Origin: CAVRQM01 sp963838805 | Lineage (GTDB): Bacteria > Pseudomonadota > Alphaproteobacteria > Acetobacterales > Acetobacteraceae | Reading direction: 5' to 3' | DNA length: 64,000 bases | NCBI GenBank assembly: GCA_963838805.1 | Contig: CAWISK010000005.1 | Coordinates: 434,001-498,000, forward strand | Part shown: positions 1 through 11,432 of the stretch, piece by piece | Layout: every line of letters begins with the position of its first letter | Numbering within the stretch: the stretch's first letter is position 1 | Made by a program: the position numbers and the translations under genes | The notes under the pieces: generated by a model | What the model saw: only the letters and a program-made list of their open reading frames with translations | What the model was told of the DNA's origin: nothing | Database searches by the model: none

Positions 1-332
1 TGCCGCCGACCGCCGATGTCGCGGCGGTCCTTGCTTCCCTGCGCGGCACCGAGGGCGTGGCACTCGCCATCGGCCGCGACGAGGCGTGCCGCCGTTTCGA
101 ACTGCCGCCGGATCGCATCGGCGACGTGGTGGTGATTTCGACCCGGCCAAAGGTGCTGGGCACCAGCGCCAGCCGCCATGACCTCTCCGGCCTCACCGAG
201 CCATTGCGCTCGCATGGCGGGCTGACCGAGCAGGAGGTGCCGATGATCGTCAACCGGGTCGTTGATATTCCTGCGGGCCGCACGCTGCGAAACTTCGACG
301 TCTTCGATGTCGCGCTGAACCTCGTGCAGTGA
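1..332 (+). CDS. phnA: Phosphonoacetate hydrolase, C-terminal part
   Basis: This is the last ~110 codons of an enzyme whose start lies upstream of the window; the frame is open from base 3. PhnA splits phosphonoacetate into acetate and phosphate in the cytoplasm and belongs to the alkaline phosphatase superfamily. The tail carries the family stretch RHDLSGLTEPLRSHGG, in which histidines probably bind metal (family knowledge, not tested here), followed by an IVNR segment and a LRNFDVFDVAL ending. The next gene, phosphonoacetaldehyde dehydrogenase, starts 10 bases after the stop and makes the substrate of this enzyme. That neighbour strongly supports the call. Confidence 0.88.
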   Translation, partial: PPTADVAAVLASLRGTEGVALAIGRDEACRRFELPPDRIGDVVVISTRPKVLGTSASRHDLSGLTEPLRSHGGLTEQEVPMIVNRVVDIPAGRTLRNFDVFDVALNLVQ

Positions 333-342
333 GAGACTGAGC

Positions 343-1794
343 ATGGACGCACCGACCGAGCCCGTTATCCGCCGCGAAGCGATGCGTCTGGCGGGCGCGC
401 CGATGGCGACGGATGCGGTCATCGAGGTCGAGAACCCGTATACCGGCGCCGTGGTCGGCACGGTGCCGGCCGGACGGCCGGAACACGTGCGCGCCGCGTT
501 CGCCAAGGCCCGCGCGTTCAGATCGAAGCTCAGCCGCTACGAGCGTCAGCAAATCCTGCTCACCACCGCCGACATGCTGGGCGTGCGCAAGCGGGAGATC
601 GCGCATCTGATCACGGCGGAGTCCGGCCTTTGCCTCAAGGACTCGCTATACGAGGTCGGCCGCGCCTGCGACGTGTTCTCGCTCGCCGGTCAGTTGGCGA
701 TCAATGATGACGGCGAGATCTTCGCCTGCGACGTCACGCATCACGGCAAGGCGCGCAAGATCTACACGACCCGCGTGCCGCTGCTGGGCGTGATCTCGGC
801 CATCACGCCGTTCAACCATCCGCTGAACATGGTGGCACACAAGCTGGCGCCGGCCATCGCCACCAACAACCGCGTCGTGCTGAAGCCCACGGAGCTGACG
901 CCGCTCACCGCACTGCTGCTGGCCGATATCCTGTACGAGGCCGGGCTGCCGCCGGAGATGCTGTCCGTCGTCACCGGCAATCCGGCGACGATGGGCGATG
1001 CGATGATCACCGATCCCGATGCCGATCTGGTCACCTTCACCGGCTCGGTCCGGGTCGGCAAATACATCGCCGGGAAGGCCGGCTATCGCCGCGTCATCCT
1101 GGAGCTGGGCGGCAACGATCCGCTGATCGTCATGGAGGACGCCGATCTCGACCGCGCGGCGGAGCTTGCGGTCCAGGGCGCCACCAAGAATTCCGGCCAG
1201 CGCTGCACTGCGGTCAAGCGCATCCTGGTCGTCCAAAGCGTCGCCGACGCCTTCGCCGAGCGAGTGCTGGCGAAGGCCAGGCTGCTCCGGGCGGGCGATC
1301 CGATGGACGAGCGGACCGATATCGGCACGGTCATCAACGAGCGCGCCGCCCGGCTGTTCGAGAGCCGGGTGCTCGACGCGGTGCGGCAGGGTGGCGTGCT
1401 GCTGCACGGCAACGACCGGTGCGGCGCGCTGTATCCGCCCACCGTCGTCGATCACGTCCCATACGACTGCGAACTGGTGCGGGAGGAGACGTTCGGTCCG
1501 GTCATCCCGATCATCCGCTGCCCGGACGATATCGACTCGGTGATCCGCATCTCCAACTCGACGGCCTACGGCCTGTCCTCGGGCGTCTGCACCAACCGGC
1601 TGGACGCCATCACCCGCTTCGTCAGCGAGCTTGACGTCGGCACCGTCAATATCTGGGAAGTGCCCGGATATCGTACGGAGATGTCGCCGTTCGGGGGCAT
1701 CAAGGATTCCGGTCTCGGCTACAAGGAAGGTGTGATCGAGACCATGAAGGGCTATACCAACGTGCGCACCTATTCGCTGCCGTGGCCGGCCTAG
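343..1794 (+). CDS. phnY: Phosphonoacetaldehyde dehydrogenase
   Basis: A 483-residue aldehyde dehydrogenase that oxidises phosphonoacetaldehyde to phosphonoacetate with NAD. The general base sits in LELGGNDP (about Glu254) and the nucleophile in NSGQRCTAV (about Cys288). Length and motifs fit the PhnY group of the superfamily, and the assignment rests largely on phnA just upstream and the phosphonate transporter downstream. Together these make the route 2-aminoethylphosphonate to phosphonoacetaldehyde to phosphonoacetate to acetate plus phosphate. The first enzyme of that route, transaminase PhnW, is not in the window and may lie upstream. The reading frame is intact. A more generic aldehyde dehydrogenase is possible but unlikely here. 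Confidence 0.9.
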   Translation: MDAPTEPVIRREAMRLAGAPMATDAVIEVENPYTGAVVGTVPAGRPEHVRAAFAKARAFRSKLSRYERQQILLTTADMLGVRKREIAHLITAESGLCLKDSLYEVGRACDVFSLAGQLAINDDGEIFACDVTHHGKARKIYTTRVPLLGVISAITPFNHPLNMVAHKLAPAIATNNRVVLKPTELTPLTALLLADILYEAGLPPEMLSVVTGNPATMGDAMITDPDADLVTFTGSVRVGKYIAGKAGYRRVILELGGNDPLIVMEDADLDRAAELAVQGATKNSGQRCTAVKRILVVQSVADAFAERVLAKARLLRAGDPMDERTDIGTVINERAARLFESRVLDAVRQGGVLLHGNDRCGALYPPTVVDHVPYDCELVREETFGPVIPIIRCPDDIDSVIRISNSTAYGLSSGVCTNRLDAITRFVSELDVGTVNIWEVPGYRTEMSPFGGIKDSGLGYKEGVIETMKGYTNVRTYSLPWPA

Positions 1795-1940
1795 GCGCCC
1801 CGAGGCTGCTCGGGCTGCGCGCGGCGCGCGATTCCGGCGCGCGACGTCTTCTGTGCTGATGCGTCTACTTCATGCAAACATCACGCATATCGACAAGCAC
1901 CCACGGTAGACTGGGGCGAGATTCCGGGAGGAGAGAGACG

Positions 1941-2969
1941 ATGCGAATGAAATCCTTGATTGCCGCTGCGGTCCTGGCGGTTCTGACTGCGGGACCGGCC
2001 TGGGCGCAATCCGGGGTCGTCACGATCTACAGCGCCGATGGCCTGCGCGACGGATCGCCCAATTGGTATCAGACGCAGTTCGACGCCTTCACCAAGGCCA
2101 CCGGCATCAAGGTGCAGTATGTCGAGGGCGGCTCGGCCGTTGTCGCCGACCGGGTGGCCAAGGAAAAGTCCAATCCGCAGGCCGATGTGCTCGTCACCCT
2201 GCCGCCTTTCATGCAGAAGGCCGCGGCGGACGGGCTGTTGCAGGCGTACACGCCCGCCGGCGCCGACCAGATCGCGGCCGGGGACAAGGATCCGCAGGGC
2301 CGCTTCTACGCGATGGTCAACGACTATCCGAACTTCATCTACGACGCATCGGCGTTGCAGGCCGCGCCGACATCGTACGACGACCTGCTCGACCCGAAGT
2401 TCAAGAACAAGGTCCAGTACTCCACCCCCGGCCAGGCCGGCGACGGCACGGCGCTGATGCTGCAGGTGTTGCATTCCTTCGGCGGCAAGGATGCGGGCTT
2501 CGACTATCTGAAGAAGCTGCAGGCGAACAATCTCGGCCCGTCCTCCTCCACCGGCAAGCTGACGGCACTCGTCAACAAGGGCGAGCTCTGGGTCGCCAAT
2601 GGCGACATCCAGATGAATCTGGCGCAGCAGCAGCAGAACCCGAACATCCGCATCTTCTGGCCCGCGGGTCCGGACGGCAAGCGTTCCACGCTGCCGCTGC
2701 CGTATTACGTGGCCCTCGTGACAGGCGCCCCGCACGCGGAGAACGGCAAGAAGCTGATCGACTTCCTGCTGAGCAAGCAGGCGCAAGCGCAGGTGAGCGG
2801 CATTGCCCAGGGTCTGCCGGTGCGCCAGGACGTGCATCCCACGGATGCGAACTACGTCAAGCTGCACGGATTGATGCAAGGCGTGGAGGTCTGGAATCCC
2901 GACTGGCTCAAGGTTCTCGCCGACCTGCCGCAGGACGTGGCGCGCTGGCACCAGGAGACCGGAAGCTGA
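1941..2969 (+). CDS. phnS: 2-Aminoethylphosphonate ABC transporter, periplasmic binding protein
   Basis: A 342-residue solute-binding protein that delivers phosphonate to the PhnTUV importer. I start it at 1941 because a GGGAGGAGAG ribosome site lies just upstream and the start gives a clean signal peptide (MRMKS, hydrophobic core, cut after PAWA-QSG); the frame is open further upstream to 1872. The mature part opens with VTIYSADGLRDG and contains KEKSNPQADVLVTLPPF and NDYPNFIYD, which I recognise from PhnS-type proteins. They resemble iron and polyamine binding proteins, so substrate identity depends on the flanking phnY and phnA. The 146 bases before it may hold its own promoter, but I could not define one. 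Confidence 0.88.
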   Translation: MRMKSLIAAAVLAVLTAGPAWAQSGVVTIYSADGLRDGSPNWYQTQFDAFTKATGIKVQYVEGGSAVVADRVAKEKSNPQADVLVTLPPFMQKAAADGLLQAYTPAGADQIAAGDKDPQGRFYAMVNDYPNFIYDASALQAAPTSYDDLLDPKFKNKVQYSTPGQAGDGTALMLQVLHSFGGKDAGFDYLKKLQANNLGPSSSTGKLTALVNKGELWVANGDIQMNLAQQQQNPNIRIFWPAGPDGKRSTLPLPYYVALVTGAPHAENGKKLIDFLLSKQAQAQVSGIAQGLPVRQDVHPTDANYVKLHGLMQGVEVWNPDWLKVLADLPQDVARWHQETGS

Positions 2970-2983
2970 GTGCATCTGAAACC

Positions 2984-4125
<1,142 letters not shown>

Positions 4126-4133
<8 letters not shown>

Positions 4134-5008
4134 CGCGTCGGCGGCGCTGCCGGGGCGTGCGGCAGCCGGGGGCTGGGCGCGCGATGCCTGGATCGCGCCG
4201 CCGCTGCTGATCCTCGCGGCGCTGTTCTTCTACCCGCTGAGCCTGATCGTCGGCCAGTCGCTCACCGGCGACACGCATGCGGTCTCGCTGTCGCATTACG
4301 CGGCAATGCTCGGCACCGGGCTGTTCCGCAGCGCGCTGCTGCATACGGTCGACGATCGCGCTGGCCTCCAGCGCCGGGTGCCTGGCGCTCGGTTTCGTCC
4401 TGTCGCTCATCCTCTCCTTCGTGCCGTTCCCCGGCGCGCGCGTCCTCGCACGGCTGATCGACACCTTCATCGCGCTGCCGACGTTCCTGGTGGCGCTGGC
4501 CTTCACCTTCATCTACGGCTCGGCCGGCGTGCTGAACGAGTGGCTGATGCGGCTGCTGCATCTCGGCCTGCCGCCGGTCGATTTCCTGTACTCGCCGTGG
4601 GGCGTGATCCTGGCAGAGGTCACGGTCTACACGCCGTTCGTCATGCGCCCGCTGCTCGCGTCGTTCTCGCTGATCGAGCAGGCGCAGATCGAGGTGGCGA
4701 GCAGTCTCGGCGCCGGTCCGTTGCGCATCATCCGCCAGGTCATCCTGCCGGCCGCCATTCCGGCGCTGCTGGCCGGCGGCAGCCTGTGCCTGCTGCTGAC
4801 CACGAACGAGTTCGGCATCGTCCTGTTCATCGGCGCCAAGGGAGTCGTGACCTTGCCGCTGCTGATCTACGACAAGGCGATCCAGGAGTTCGACTACACC
4901 GGCGCCTGCGTCATCGCGGTGGTCAACATCGCCCTGTCGCTCAGTCTCTACTCCCTCTATCGCCTGATCATGGCGCGCTTCGGAGGCGGACGTGCTGGTT
5001 TGGTCTAG
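4126..5008 (+). CDS. phnU: 2-Aminoethylphosphonate ABC transporter permease (one frameshift)
   Basis: An inner-membrane permease of the binding-protein-dependent type. GTG 4126 overlaps the phnT stop. The N-terminal frame gives the first membrane segment (PPLLILAALFFYPLSLIVGQ). It then breaks at about 4351, where GGTC-G-ACGATC holds one extra base; removal gives LLHTVTIALASS and joins the rest. The EAA loop that contacts the ATPase is recognisable around QIEVASSLGAGPLRIIRQV. Six membrane segments are expected for the family and about that many hydrophobic stretches are visible. The gene overlaps phnV by 17 bases, consistent with one operon. Confidence 0.82.
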
Positions 5009-5789
5009 GCTCGGCCGCGGCGCTGCATGGGCGGTGATGGCGCTGCTGGTCGGCGTGATCTACGGCCTGCCCGCCGCCATGATCGCGCTGGCGAGCTTCA
5101 GCGGCCAATGGAACGGCGTGCTGCCGAGCCACCTGACTTTCGCCCACTACGTCCATGCGGTGCAGGGCGAATCCGGCGGGCAGCTACAGGTCAGCATCCT
5201 CACCGGCCTGATCGCCAGCCTCGCGGCGCTGGTGAGCGGGAGCTGGGCGGCGCTCGCCCTGCGCGGCACGCGGCTGCTGCCGCGGCGGCTGCTCGACATC
5301 GTGTTCTTCGTGCCGAGCGCCGTGCCCTCGGTTTCGGTCGGCCTCGGCCTGCTGGTCGCGTTCAGCCAGCCTCCGGTGCTGCTGAACGGCACCACCGCCA
5401 TCGTCATCATAGCCCATTTCGTGCTGATCTCGGCGTTCACCTACGGCAATGTCTCGGCGGGTCTGGCGCGCCTGGCGCCGGAATACGAGCAGGTGGCGGA
5501 GAGCCTGGGCGCCTGGCCCGGCTACCGGCTGCGCCGCGTGACACTGCCGCTCGTCACCCCCTATCTGATCGCCGCCTTCAGCCTCAGCTTCGCGCTGTCG
5601 ATGGGCGAACTCGGTGCGACGGTGATGGTCTATCCGCCGGGCTGGGTCACGCTGCCGGTAGGCATCTTCGCGCTGACCGATCGCGGCGAGATCTTCGACG
5701 GTGCGGCACTCACCATGCTGCTCGCCGCCAGCACGCTCGCGGTTCTCGTGGCCTTGTCGCGGATTCCCACCAAGGCCGTCGCGCGCTGA
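4992..5789 (+). CDS. phnV: 2-Aminoethylphosphonate ABC transporter permease, second subunit
   Basis: The partner permease, 265 residues, intact, starting at GTG 4992 inside the end of phnU. It has several hydrophobic segments and an EAA-type loop around EYEQVAESLGAWPGYRLRRV, which docks on the ATPase in this superfamily. It closes the operon phnA-phnY-phnS-phnT-phnU-phnV. No regulator or PhnW transaminase follows; the next gene lies on the other strand. Confidence 0.85.
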   Translation: MLVWSRLGRGAAWAVMALLVGVIYGLPAAMIALASFSGQWNGVLPSHLTFAHYVHAVQGESGGQLQVSILTGLIASLAALVSGSWAALALRGTRLLPRRLLDIVFFVPSAVPSVSVGLGLLVAFSQPPVLLNGTTAIVIIAHFVLISAFTYGNVSAGLARLAPEYEQVAESLGAWPGYRLRRVTLPLVTPYLIAAFSLSFALSMGELGATVMVYPPGWVTLPVGIFALTDRGEIFDGAALTMLLAASTLAVLVALSRIPTKAVAR

Positions 5790-5810
5790 CGCGTTGGCCG
5801 CCAGCCGCCG

Positions 5811-6186
5811 TCAGTGCAGCGGGGCAATCGCTTGCAACGCCGCCTCCAGGCAGGGATAGACCGTGCTGGACCCGCTGAACTCGTCGCTCTGAACGCCGGT
5901 CGAGGTCGGGTACAGGATGCAATGCGGCACCAGCCTCGTCGGGACCAAACACTTCCAGCAGCGCCGCACTCTCATGCATGCTGGCGCACAGGCCCCAGGA
6001 ACTCTGTTTCGCGGACCACAGCGACGACGCATCGATCTCCGACCGCGTGAAGCCGTCAACCTCCGGCAGACGTGACAGAGCCTCGTCCGGCTCGGACACC
6101 CACAGCTCGTAAAGGTTCTCGGAATTGGCCGGCCAGCAATCGACCGCCACCGCCGATTTTCGCCTGAAAAGAGTGCCGACTCGCAC
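5811..6186 (-). CDS. Uncharacterised small protein (one frameshift)
   Basis: I do not recognise this protein. On the minus strand two overlapping frames join, after removing one base near 5935, into about 124 residues. They read RRKSAVAVDCWPANSENLYE, then an acidic middle (WVSEPDEALSRLPEVDGF) and a tail with HCILYPTSTGVQSDEF and CLEAALQAIAPLH. The span length is 3n+1, the pattern of the other split genes here, which is why I think it is real. The start is uncertain: GTG 6186 or ATG 6264. It lies between the phosphonate operon and the propeller cluster and need not belong to either. Confidence 0.4.
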
Positions 6187-6328
6187 GTGGTTCCCCTGAC
6201 CGGCGTTGCGAAACCCCGTAGCGGGCTCGCGCCGAACTCCTGTTGCAGCAGAAACGTAGGACAAATGTCAAACGCTATGTGAAACCATCCGCCCCATCCG
6301 TCGCCGGCCATCCGTGGCCGGACCGTGG

Positions 6329-7838
6329 CTACGGCGTGAAGCTGAACGCATAGAACTGGTCGCTGCCGGCGATATACAGCCGGCCCTCGGCCGCCAGGAT
6401 GGTCGAGAAGCGCGCCAGATGGAGCATCTTGTCGGTGTTCCCACCGCCGCTGAATACCACGTGCCCGTCATCACCGGCATAGCCGTGCAGCAACCCGTCA
6501 CCCTGGACGCCGGCAAGCCAGACGATCGGCGATCCCTGTCCGTTCGTGGTCGTCACGATCGGCGTGCCGGTGGAGACGAGTGACGCGCACCAGGCGATTT
6601 TCACCGCGGGCGGGGCGGCCGTGACCGCAAGCGCCGTCAGCGCCACGTTGGTCAGCGGCGGATTGGCGCACGTGCTGCCGCTGTCGGTGCTGAAGGCGAC
6701 AAAGGTCTCGTGATTGGCGCGATACGCGACCGGCGCGCTCCTCACGGGCACGGTCGATACAGGCTGCGTCACGAGCTGGCCGCCGATGCCACCCAGCTTG
6801 GTGCGGTCCAGCAGATAGGCATTGCCGTCCTTGCCCAGCTGCAGCAGCCAGTGCTCCACCTTGCCCCCGGAGGGCAGGTCGATCGGCAGCGGCCCCGTGC
6901 CACCGAGATCGAGATCGTGCAGGTCGAGAGTCTGCCAGTCAGCGGGCGCGAAGGAGTCGGTCTCAGTGAGCAGGCTAGGATCGAGCTTGATGACCGCTTC
7001 CCCGTCGGACCAGACCTTGGTGCCCTTGGCCGTGTTGCCGGTGGTCACGAACAGCGAGGTTCCATCATAGGTGACGCCGCCAGGCGACCAGACGGCGCCC
7101 TTGATGCCGCGCGTTGCCCAGGCGCCGAACACGCCCGGCGGGGAGGTGTTCAGGCCGACGACCCAGCCGTGATAATTGCCGCAATCGCCGCCATGCCCGC
7201 CATAGGCCACGTACAGATTGCCATTGATGAGCGCGAGCCCGCCGCGCTGATCCTGGATCGGATTGGAGAACACGAAGCCCTTGGCGAGCAGAGCCGTTTC
7301 CATGTCGACCGGCCATCCCGGCAACACCGAGCCGTCCTTGAGCGACAGGCCGAAGATCCGCTGCTTCGGCACGTTGTCGATCAGGACTTCGGCATCGAAA
7401 TAGATGGTTCCGGCGGCCTCATCGATCACCGGCGTGCCGGCGATGCCCCACGGGTTCTGGCCGCTACATGGCAGGTCGGTAGTTTGGCACGGGTGTACCG
7501 AGCGTCGTGGCCCAGACCTGGGCGCCGCTCCCCGCGTCAAAGGCCCGCACCGTGTCCGACATGGTAGCGACGATGACCAGTCCATGCGCCGCACCCGGCG
7601 GCAGATAGTACAGCGGCTCCGCATAGACGTTCTCGCCGGGAATCGGCGCGTTGAAGGTAGGGTCCAGGTGCATCGTGGCGGCGGTCTTCCAGGTCAGGCC
7701 CGGCACGACGAACAGACCGCTCCGATTGGCTGCATTATGGTAGGTCGCGACGTTCGGGTCCGCCTGGGCGCGGACAATGCCGGAGCCGCCGGCAATGGCG
7801 AGGCCGATACCGACTGCGGCTGACACCAAGGCTCGCAT
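6329..7838 (-). CDS. Secreted PQQ-like beta-propeller protein, copy 1 (one frameshift)
   Basis: A ~500-residue exported protein, first of three tandem paralogues. The signal peptide starts MRALVSAAVGIGLAIAGG and ends near VRAQA. The body has repeated propeller blades with motifs such as GNAYLLDR, GLSLKDGSVLPGW, DGTSLFVTTGNTA and a closing ILAAEGRLYIAGSD. These resemble outer-membrane or periplasmic quinoprotein-like repeats, but I see no CxxCH heme site and no alcohol dehydrogenase signature, so an enzymatic role is not supported. One extra base near 7480 (CAAAC-T-ACC on the coding strand) splits the gene; removal gives PNTDLPCSGQNPWG. Function unknown; a structural or binding role on the cell surface is my inference. 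Confidence 0.7.
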
Positions 7839-7960
7839 CGACGGCTCCCTATTGCATCTGCTTGCGGGTGGACACGCCGCTTGGGCCGGAGGCGGCCGGT
7901 GGCGGGCGCATGGCGCTGCTCGGCCAGGCGGCGGTGCCGCGCCCCGACACCGGACTGTCG

Positions 7961-9492
7961 CTACGGCGTGAAGCTGAACGCATAGAGCTGATCGCTGCCG
8001 GCGATATACAGGTGGCCCTCGGCCGCCAGGATGGTCGAGAAGCGCGCAAGATGGGCCATCTTATCGGTGTTCCCGCCGGCTGAACACCACATGCCCGTCA
8101 TCGCCGGCATAGCCGTGCAGCAACCCGTCGCCCTGGACGCCGGCAAGCCAGACGATCGGCGAGCCTGTCCCGTCCGTGGTCGTCACGATCGGCACGCCGG
8201 TCGAGATGAGCGAGGCGCACCAGGCGATTTTCACCGCGGGCGGGGCGACCGTGACCGCCAGCGCCGTCAGCGCCACGTTGGTGAGCGGCGGATTGGCACA
8301 CGTGCCGCCGGGAGTGCTGATGCTGAAGGCGACGAACTGGGCGTGGTTGGCGCGATACGCGACCGGTGCCGTCCTCACCTGCGCTGTCGAAGCAAGCTGG
8401 GTCAGCAGATTGCCGCCAATATGCCCGAGGTTGGCACGGTCTTCCAGATAGGCGTTGCCGTCCTTGCCGATCTGCAGCAGCCAATGCGCCACTGTGGTCC
8501 TGTATTGCACGTCGATCGGCAACGGGCCCGAGGCGCCGAGATCCAGATCGGACTGATCAAGAGCTCTGCCAGTCCGTCGGTGTGAAATAGTCCGTGAGGG
8601 TGAGCAGGTTCGGATCGAGCTTGATGACGGCCTCGCCGCCGGACCAGACCTTGGTGCCCTTGGCCGTATTGCCGGTGGTGACGTACAGCGAGGTTCCGTC
8701 ATAGGTGACGCCGCCGGGTGACCAGATGCCCCCCTTGCTGCTGGTCTGGCTGATGCTGGTCGTTGACCAGGCGCCGAACACGCCGGGCGGGCGAAGTGTG
8801 CAGGCCCACGACCCAGCCATGATAATTGCCGCAATCGCTGCCATGCCCGCCATAGGCCACGTACACATTGCCGTTAATGAGCGCGAGCCCGCCGCGCTGA
8901 TCCTGGATCGGGCGTCGAGAACACATAGCCGATGCCGGCCAGTGCCGTCTCCATATCGACCGGCCATCCCGGCAGCACCGATCCGTCCTTGAGGGACAGG
9001 CCGAAGATCTTCTGCTTCGGCACGTTGTTGATGAGGACTTCGGCATTCGAAATAGATGTTCCCGGCGACCTCGTCGATGACCGGCGTGCCGTCGATGCCC
9101 CACGGGATTCTGGCCGCCGCATGGCAGCGCGGAGTTCGGCACGGGTGTGCCGAGCTGTAGTTGGCCCAGACCTGCGCGCCGCTGCCCGCGTCGAACGCGC
9201 GCACCGTGTCGGACATGGTGGCGACAATCACCAGCCCGTGCGCCGCACCCGGCGGCAAATGGTACAGCGGCTCCGCATACACGTTCTCGCCGGGAATCGG
9301 CGCGTTGAAGGTGGGGTCCAACTGCATCGTGGCGGCCGCCTTCCAGGTCAGGCCCGGCACGATGAAGAGACCGCTGCGATTGGCGGCGTTGTGATAGGTC
9401 GTGACGTTCGGGTCAGGCTGCGCACGAGCAATGCCCGAGACACCAACAATGGCGAGGCCGATAGCGGCGGCGGCTGACACCAAGGCTCGCAT
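7961..9492 (-). CDS. Secreted PQQ-like beta-propeller protein, copy 2 (multiply frameshifted)
   Basis: A close relative of copy 1 with the same signal peptide opening MRALVSAAAAIG, the same domain order and the same FSFTP end. As given it cannot be translated through: I count about seven breaks (near 9160, 9105, 9050, 8905, 8795, 8565 and 8083). Compared with copy 1 every one is an insertion, eight extra bases in all, which agrees with the span being 3n+2. Between breaks the frame is well conserved and has no in-frame stop. Decay of a true pseudogene would be expected to give deletions and stops too, so I favour poor sequence in a near-duplicate region. A genuine pseudogene remains possible. 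Confidence 0.6.
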
Positions 9493-9530
9493 GAAAACCT
9501 CCTTTGCACTGCTTGCGGGCGGAGACGCCG

Positions 9531-11046
9531 CTAGGGGCCGAAGGCGAAGGCGTAGATCTTCGTGTCTGATGCGATATAGAGATGCCCCTCCGCCGCCAGC
9601 GGTGTTACGTGCGGGCGGCTGTGCGACACCTGGGTCGAGGCGCTCGCAGTAAACAAAGCCTGACCGGTATCGCCGCGAAAGCCGTGCAGCTGGTTGTCGC
9701 CTTCCGCGCCGACGATCCAGACGATGGGATCGGTGGTGCCATCGGTGGTCGTGACCGTCGCCGATCCGGTGCCGAGCATCGAAGCGCACCACACGGTATT
9801 GATCGCGGGGCTCGGCTGCGCCGTGACCTCGATCGTCGTGACCCCGATATTGGTCGCCGGCGGCGGGCAAGCAGCACCGCTTGCCTGCATCGTAACAAAG
9901 GTGCCGCCCGCTGCCGGCCAGGTCGCCGCCGACGTCCTGATCGGCGCGTTGGCGAGGGGCTGGACGAGCAGGGCGCCGCCGATCCCGCCGAGATTGCCGC
10001 GGTCGAGCACGTAGGCGTTGCCGTCCTTGCCCAGCGCCAGCATCCAGGACGCGGTACCGCCGCCAGTCATCGGCACGTCGATCGGCAGCACTCCGGTGCC
10101 GCCCAGATCGTGATCGACCTTGTCGAGCTTGAGCCAGTCGGCCGGCGTGAAGTAATCGTGGGGATCGGTCGAGTGCTGCAGGCCGCTCGCCAGCCGAAGC
10201 ACCGCTTCGCCGTCGCTCCAGACATTCGTGTTGGTGGTGTTGCCGGTGACGCCGAACAGCGAGGTGCCGTCATAGGTGACGCCGCCCTGCGCCCAGAGAC
10301 CGCCCCACTCGCCGCGGGTCTGCCAATAGGCCGAGACCGCCGGTGCCGCGACGTTCAGAGCGACAACCCAGCCGTGGTATTGCAGACAGTCGCCGCCATC
10401 GCCGCCGCCATAGGGCACGTACAAGGTGCCGCCGACGAGGGCCAGGGCGCCGCGATCGGCCTGCGTCGCCGCGGAAAACGGCACGCCCTGGCGCGCCAGG
10501 GATTTCCGAATGTCCACCGGCCAGCCCGGCAACACGGACCCGTCGGCCAGTGACAGACCGAAGATCTGATGCGCGATCTTGCCGCCGCTGTTGAGCACCG
10601 ACGCGCCCACGTAGAGAACGCCCGCCGCATCGTCGATCACCGGCGTTCCGACATCCGTCCAAAGGCCGGGATTGCCGCACGGCTGGTTCCGCGACGGCAC
10701 GGTCGGTCCCAGAATCCGCGTCCAGACCGTCTGTCCGCTCACCGAATTCGAGCGCCTGCACCACGGCATGATCGCTGGAGACGATGATCAGGCCGTTGGG
10801 CGCGCCGGCCGGGTGATAGTACAGCGGCTGCGCGCGGACAGGCCCTTGCACCGTCCCTGTCCACCCGGCCAGCGGATGCACCGTGGCCGCCGCGGTCCAT
10901 GTGAGTCCGGGCACGACATAGTTGCCGCTGCGGGCCGGGTTACCGTGGAAGTCCGTAACGGTAAGGCTGTCCGCCCAGCCTGATCGGCCCGAAACAAGCG
11001 CCGCGGCAATTGCGATTAAGGCCGCTATCCGCCCAAAACTCGGCAT
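9531..11046 (-). CDS. Secreted PQQ-like beta-propeller protein, copy 3 (one frameshift)
   Basis: The first-transcribed and most divergent member of the tandem set. It begins MPSFGRIAALIAIAAALVSG with a signal peptide ending near GWADS. It keeps the family blocks GLTWTAAATVHPL, GTPVIDDAAGVLY, FGLSLADGSVLPGWPVD, TYDGTSLFGVTGN, GKDGNAYVLDR and EGHLYIASDTKIYAFAFGP. One extra base near 10745 splits it and the span is 3n+1. The 38-base gap to copy 2 and the 122-base gap between copies 2 and 1 share a similar stretch (GCTTGCGGG, then GACGCCGCT), so the unit was probably duplicated with its spacer. Function unknown. Confidence 0.7.
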
Positions 11047-11109
11047 GTCCTGCCCCCCGACCTCGGCCGGCGCCGGGACAGCAGCCCCGGCTGGAAGCAA
11101 GATTAGCCG

Positions 11110-11331
11110 TTAATAAATTGTAAGGGTATTGTGAAAGTTGTCACGCAAGAATACGTGAGGATCTTCATTGAAGGCGCTCGTCTCCGGAGTGGCCCGCGCC
11201 GGCGGTTGCAGGTGGTGCCGCGAAATCTCCGCCAGCAGCGACCACACGCGGGCCGGCTGCATGGGTATCTCGGGATCGTTCAGCAGCCGGTCCAGCTCAT
11301 CCAGCTTGCGCTCATATTCACTGTCGCTCAT
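11110..11331 (-). CDS. Conserved small acidic protein, 73 residues
   Basis: A short intact gene starting at ATG 11331. The N-terminal half is a predicted helix rich in charged residues (YERKLDELDRLLNDPEIPMQ), followed by ARVWSLLAEISRHH and a polar tail. I have a loose memory of similar small proteins in Acetobacteraceae annotated as release-factor-like, but nothing here supports a release factor: there is no GGQ motif. It lies about 100 bases after the HAD gene on the same strand and may be the last gene of the fabI-aroC-HAD run. Confidence 0.6.
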   Translation of the reverse strand: MSDSEYERKLDELDRLLNDPEIPMQPARVWSLLAEISRHHLQPPARATPETSAFNEDPHVFLRDNFHNTLTIY

Positions 11332-11432
11332 GTCCGGCCCCGTCTCGTCACCATCGCGGATCGAGCCGCATGAACGTAGCGATCGCGCGGGCGGTTCCGC
11401 GCCCTCGGGGGCGACGGCTGATCGCGCGCCGT

